DNA from: Endozoicomonas sp. OPT23
Lineage (GTDB): Bacteria; Pseudomonadota; Gammaproteobacteria; Pseudomonadales; Endozoicomonadaceae
Assembly: GCF_009653635.1 (NCBI RefSeq)
Contig: NZ_PPFD01000007.1
Location: 446,484-510,483 of the forward strand
Direction: 5' to 3'
Length of the DNA stretch: 64,000 nucleotides
The position numbers and the translations under genes are program-made. Under the pieces are notes generated by a model. It did not search any database and was not told the DNA's origin. It worked only from the letters and a program-made list of their open reading frames with translations. This document shows, piece by piece, positions 61,302 to 64,000 of this stretch (the stretch's first letter is position 1; every line of letters starts with the position of its first letter).

Positions 61302-61820
61302 GCCTGTTGTTGAATTGCTGAAAAGCAGGTAAGAACTAACCTCTTCTCTTCCTGTAATCCTTTGCTTTCTACCTTTGAAGGATTCATAGAGAAAATTGTG
61401 GAATGAATGAGAGCTTTTTGACTTTCTTGTCCAGTATTCTGAAGCCCACTGTAGTAACTCTTTATACTTTATTTCTGCCACTTCAGGATCAAGTTTTTTT
61501 GAGCTTCCTGATCCTCTATACAATAGGTTTTCACTACACTCTTCCCAGCTAAAATCTAAGAAAATAACTTCCGTAGCTTCTGTGATAAAGTTTTCTACAA
61601 GGCCTCCAAAGACTCCTTCTACAACCCAACTTTCTAGAGATTTCAGTTCATTTATCTTTATTTCAACTTCTTCATTTGACCTTTTTTGAGAAAAACCACC
61701 TGGCATCCAAAAAATACTATCAAGGTTTATTTCTGATAAGTTCTCTTGCTTTGATATTTCTCTCGATAGCCAGCTTTTTCCAGACCCTGAATTTCCAAAA
61801 ATTAATATTCTGTTCATCAT
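61296..61820 (-). CDS. adenylate-kinase-like P-loop cassette protein
   Basis: Encodes 174 residues with Walker A GNSGSGKSWL near residue 10, DSIFWMPGGF, VVEGVFGG and a basic lid region. The pattern matches FlaR/topology-modulation-like small ATPases often found in integron cassettes. Function unknown. No strong ribosome-binding site; two ATGs in tandem. The TAA stop lies in the attC R'' box. Confidence 0.78.
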   Translation of the reverse strand: MMNRILIFGNSGSGKSWLSREISKQENLSEINLDSIFWMPGGFSQKRSNEEVEIKINELKSLESWVVEGVFGGLVENFITEATEVIFLDFSWEECSENLLYRGSGSSKKLDPEVAEIKYKELLQWASEYWTRKSKSSHSFHNFLYESFKGRKQRITGREEVSSYLLFSNSTTGA

Positions 61821-61851
61821 GTTGTATTCGATAGATGACTCAAGTTTTGGC

Positions 61852-61903
61852 GCATAACGCCGTTTTCAGGTACGCCGTAGGCGTCTGTAAAACTTTGTTA
61901 TGC
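61852..61903 (-). repeat. attC site of the acetyltransferase cassette
   Basis: 52 bp from GCATAAC to GTTATGC, with inner inverted repeats (TTTTCAGG opposite CTGTAAAA; TACGCC/GGCGT). A different subtype from the 63-bp sites. It contains the stop codon of the GNAT gene. Confidence 0.92.
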
Positions 61904-62407
61904 GTAGCTTGGTGTGATGCTGAAATGATCTAAGCCTTTACAGAAATATAGATCCGCTTTTGGCTCAGACTTCATGCCCAACTTTTTTAGAACAGATTTC
62001 GAAGGTTGGTTTGAGTGCATTGCGACACCATAAATTTTCGTATGGTTTGTATTCGAAAATGTATAATCGATGACCAGTTTGGAAGCTTTTGTCGCTAAAC
62101 CCTGACCCTCAAAGCCTCTCAATATTGCAAACCGGATATCAATGTATTGTGGGTCTGGAGCAAACTCTACACCTGCAAACCCTACCTTCTCACCTTTACT
62201 TCCTTTTAAGGAAACTATGAACGTACCAAAGTTATGTTTCTCCCAATGAGCAATACGGTTTTTTAGATATTCACGCTGCTTCTCTTCAGGATATGGTTCT
62301 TCATTTGGCAAGAACTTTGTTTGAGAAGGACATGACAAAATTTCTCTAATGAGATCAAAGTCATTTTCAGTAGGCTTTTTCAATATGAGATTACTACTCT
62401 CGATCAC
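61898..62407 (-). CDS. GNAT-family acetyltransferase cassette
   Basis: A 169-residue RimJ/RimL-like N-acetyltransferase: LKKPTENDFDLIREIL at the start, the acetyl-CoA loop RGFEGQGLATKASKLVIDY and HSNQPSKSVLKKLGM. GTG at 62407 is chosen: AGAGG lies 7 bases upstream, whereas the frame further upstream only translates the neighbouring attC. Substrate unknown; such cassettes can act on antibiotics or on proteins. Confidence 0.85.
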   Translation of the reverse strand: MIESSNLILKKPTENDFDLIREILSCPSQTKFLPNEEPYPEEKQREYLKNRIAHWEKHNFGTFIVSLKGSKGEKVGFAGVEFAPDPQYIDIRFAILRGFEGQGLATKASKLVIDYTFSNTNHTKIYGVAMHSNQPSKSVLKKLGMKSEPKADLYFCKGLDHFSITPSYA

Positions 62408-62428
62408 TCGTATACCTCTATTTGCTAC

Positions 62429-62491
62429 GCATAACGCTTGGTTAAGGGGCTGGCGCCGCAGGCGGCAGTTCCATTGAACCACTTGTTATGC
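62429..62491 (-). repeat. attC site of a membrane-protein cassette
   Basis: 63 bp, best example of the homogeneous subtype: GCATAACGCTTGG at one side, GCGCCGCAGGCGGC in the middle and CACTTGTTATGC at the other. Read on the minus strand it starts GCATAACAAG and ends CAAGCGTTATGC, the orientation of typical class 1-cassette attC sites. Confidence 0.95.
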
Positions 62492-63004
62492 GCGCACTTG
62501 AAATTTGTTTATAACAGGTTGTATGTACCAGACTCCTATAATAAGAAACACTAATAAGAGTAATGAGTTGATATAGTCTAAAAATTTAGTATCTGTCTTT
62601 AGTTTTGCTTTAGTGTAAAAGTAAGAAGTAAGAGAATAAAATGCAAACATAGAATATAAAAATGTATGAGTAACTAAAGCATGCTCAGAAACAGAGACTG
62701 ATTGGTAAATTATTTCAGGAAATAAAATATATGCCATTGCCATAAAAAAGAAAAAATTATAAACAACTTTAATTCTCTTGCTTATTTTTGCTTCCTGATA
62801 AGAATAATGCCCAACTACCCACAGCCAAATAAACAGCGCAATTTTACCAAAATCTAAAAGATACCAAGGTGCGTCAAAACCATCTTCTCCAGATATTAAA
62901 TTAAGAGCAAAAACCGCTGTAGCCATATTTAAGAGAGCTATGACTGCAAATACTTCAAAACTCTTTGCATTTTTTATTTTTTCTAAGAAAAGAGAAATTC
63001 TCAT
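62486..63004 (-). CDS. polytopic membrane protein cassette
   Basis: A 172-residue membrane protein with about five hydrophobic segments (for example AVIALLNMATAVFALNL, IALFIWLWVVGHYS, NSLLLLVFLIIGVWYIQPV). No recognised family. AT-rich. The TAA stop is inside the attC R'' box. Confidence 0.7.
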   Translation of the reverse strand: MRISLFLEKIKNAKSFEVFAVIALLNMATAVFALNLISGEDGFDAPWYLLDFGKIALFIWLWVVGHYSYQEAKISKRIKVVYNFFFFMAMAYILFPEIIYQSVSVSEHALVTHTFLYSMFAFYSLTSYFYTKAKLKTDTKFLDYINSLLLLVFLIIGVWYIQPVINKFQVRA

Positions 63005-63037
63005 AAAACATTAACTTCGATATTGTAAATGATTAGC

Positions 63038-63108
63038 GCATAACGCCTCAATCAGCCGACGCCGAAGTCCCAGGCAGCTTGCTGCCGTACACGACGCACT
63101 TGTTATGT
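63038..63108 (-). repeat. attC site
   Basis: 71 bp from GCATAAC to GTTATGT, with inner repeats (GCCGACGCCG, GGCAGCTTGCTGCC). The stop of the upstream gene follows the R'' box directly. Confidence 0.88.
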
Positions 63109-63618
63109 TTAGTATTCCCAGCTTCGATATACTTCGTTATTCTCTTTCATATCTTCATACAGCCAGACCATTCTGTCCAAAAACCAGCTTTTTCCGAGAT
63201 AGGCCATTATTACTCCCAATACTGCCCCCCAAATTGAGTAATAAATAATTGACCATATTGCTATGAGTAGGCCTGCTGAAGATATGAAATTTAATATGTT
63301 ATATAGAGGCGTAAGATGATGATCTGGTAGAGGTATCTTATCTCTATTCAAATATACGCGCTCTCCCAAAACAGCTTTGGATGCCCAGTTCTTTGTTGAT
63401 ATTGGTTTGGCGAAAACAACAGGATTAAAAAACATCCAAAGTACTGAAGCTAACCCTGGAATTATGCACCACCAATCAATCCAAACCCGGCTCCAAAAAG
63501 AAATAACTATAAATGGTAAGACTGAATATCTAGTCCAAACACTGATAGGATTGGTATGTTTCATCCAATTTTCATCAGTCAAACGAAATACATGTGAGAT
63601 CTGTCGTTCTAATGTCAT
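63109..63618 (-). CDS. membrane protein cassette, DUF6653-like
   Basis: A 169-residue protein with two or three hydrophobic segments and the conserved stretches DENWMKHTNPISVWTRYS, NWASKAVLGERVYLNRD and KSWFLDRMVWLYEDM, which I associate with family DUF6653. Function unknown; frequent in environmental bacteria. Confidence 0.72.
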   Translation of the reverse strand: MTLERQISHVFRLTDENWMKHTNPISVWTRYSVLPFIVISFWSRVWIDWWCIIPGLASVLWMFFNPVVFAKPISTKNWASKAVLGERVYLNRDKIPLPDHHLTPLYNILNFISSAGLLIAIWSIIYYSIWGAVLGVIMAYLGKSWFLDRMVWLYEDMKENNEVYRSWEY

Positions 63619-63649
63619 TCTGTTTACTCATGCCTAAATAGGTGGAAGA

Positions 63650-63706
63650 ACATAACGCTTGCATGTGGGGCTGCCGTCGCAGGCGGCAGTCCCTAGGATG
63701 CACTTG
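63650..63706 (-). repeat. attC site interrupted by the second insertion copy
   Basis: ACATAACGCTTGCATGTGGG through GCACTTG, cut at the same place as the attC at 58771. The remainder should lie beyond the window. Confidence 0.88.
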
Positions 63707-64000
63707 TATGGTTAATTCTTATTCTTGAAAACGGGTAAAAAGAGACCCACCTTCAGTTGGCCTACTGAAGGCCTTATGCAATAGCTCGATGGATTTTAGG
63801 TTCCTCTTACGAGAGACCGGTAACAAGTGAGCAGCGTTGCATACTCTTAAGCAATAACTCGGACAGTCATCGGGGCCTCGAGCCCGCATAGCAAGGCAGA
63901 GTAAGGCAGAGTAAGCTTATTATGAACTCATCAGAATTCAAGTCTGGCACTGTCGTCGGTGTCGATGTTGGCAAACGGTTTTTGGATATCTTCTTTTGCC
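63707..64000 (+). mobile_element. second copy of the attC-inserted IS110/IS1111-type element, partial
   Basis: Starts TATGGTTAATTC right after GCACTTG, as in the first copy. Over about 290 bases it differs by five substitutions and a 10-bp tandem duplication (GGCAGAGTAA) just before the transposase start. The window ends inside the gene. Confidence 0.9.
63922..64000 (+). CDS. IS110-family transposase, partial at window end
   Basis: First 26 codons, identical in protein sequence to the copy at 59033 ([20 protein letters not shown]). Confidence 0.88.
   Translation, partial: MNSSEFKSGTVVGVDVGKRFLDIFFC

Noticed and set aside
61898..62482. The longer 194-codon version of the GNAT gene
   Set aside because: The first 25 codons translate the neighbouring attC; GTG at 62407 has a good ribosome-binding site.

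Overview
The window looks like a marine gammaproteobacterium of the Oceanospirillales, most likely Endozoicomonas or a close relative. Three things suggest this: gammaproteobacterial gene orders (queA-tgt-yajC-secD-secF; rlmN-pilW-rodZ-hisS-yfgM-bamB-der; guaB-guaA with divergent xseA), a small type III secretion locus with a chaperone/effector-type pair, and many IS110/IS30-type elements. The taxon is an inference; nothing in the window proves it.

Layout. 1-7.1 kb: the 3' part of acs, eight near-identical initiator tRNA genes in tandem behind one strong promoter, a YjjU-type patatin, a DJ-1/YajL protein, a small membrane protein and fadD. 7.5-13.7 kb: a four-gene type III secretion operon (sctD, an SctE-like gene, needle sctF, SctG-like chaperone), facing a convergent pair made of a CesT-type chaperone and a 1129-residue protein that joins a GT4 glycosyltransferase to a LanM-like DUF4135 domain. 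13.8-15.9 kb: an NhaC-family transporter behind a lysine riboswitch. 16-37.9 kb: housekeeping genes (guaA, guaB, xseA, der, bamB, yfgM, hisS, rodZ, pilW, rlmN, ndk, secF, secD, yajC, tgt, queA), broken by an unrecognised 597-residue gene and a cupin. 38.2-47.6 kb: a type I secretion operon (ABC transporter, HlyD adaptor, 1634-residue RTX adhesin, TolC). 47.6-54.2 kb: tRNA-Leu, a secreted TPR protein, a cupin, a YiiM-type MOSC protein, an SDR and an ASCH protein, with gene remnants between.

54.9-64 kb is the most unusual part: a chromosomal integron cassette array. Short genes, all on the minus strand, are separated by attC sites, and several stop codons lie inside the attC itself. Cargo includes a Qnr-like pentapeptide protein, a GNAT acetyltransferase, two P-loop kinase-like proteins, two membrane proteins and broken epimerase and Fic genes. 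No integrase is in view; from the attC orientation it should lie beyond the right edge. Two copies of one IS110/IS1111-type element sit at the same position in two attC sites. A second IS110-type element is nested in the end of the first copy, and an IS30 element replaces another attC.

Two candidates for something undescribed stand out: the GT4-DUF4135 fusion beside a type III chaperone, and the attC-targeting IS110-type element whose leader carries a 10-base match to the attC core, a possible guide-RNA signal.
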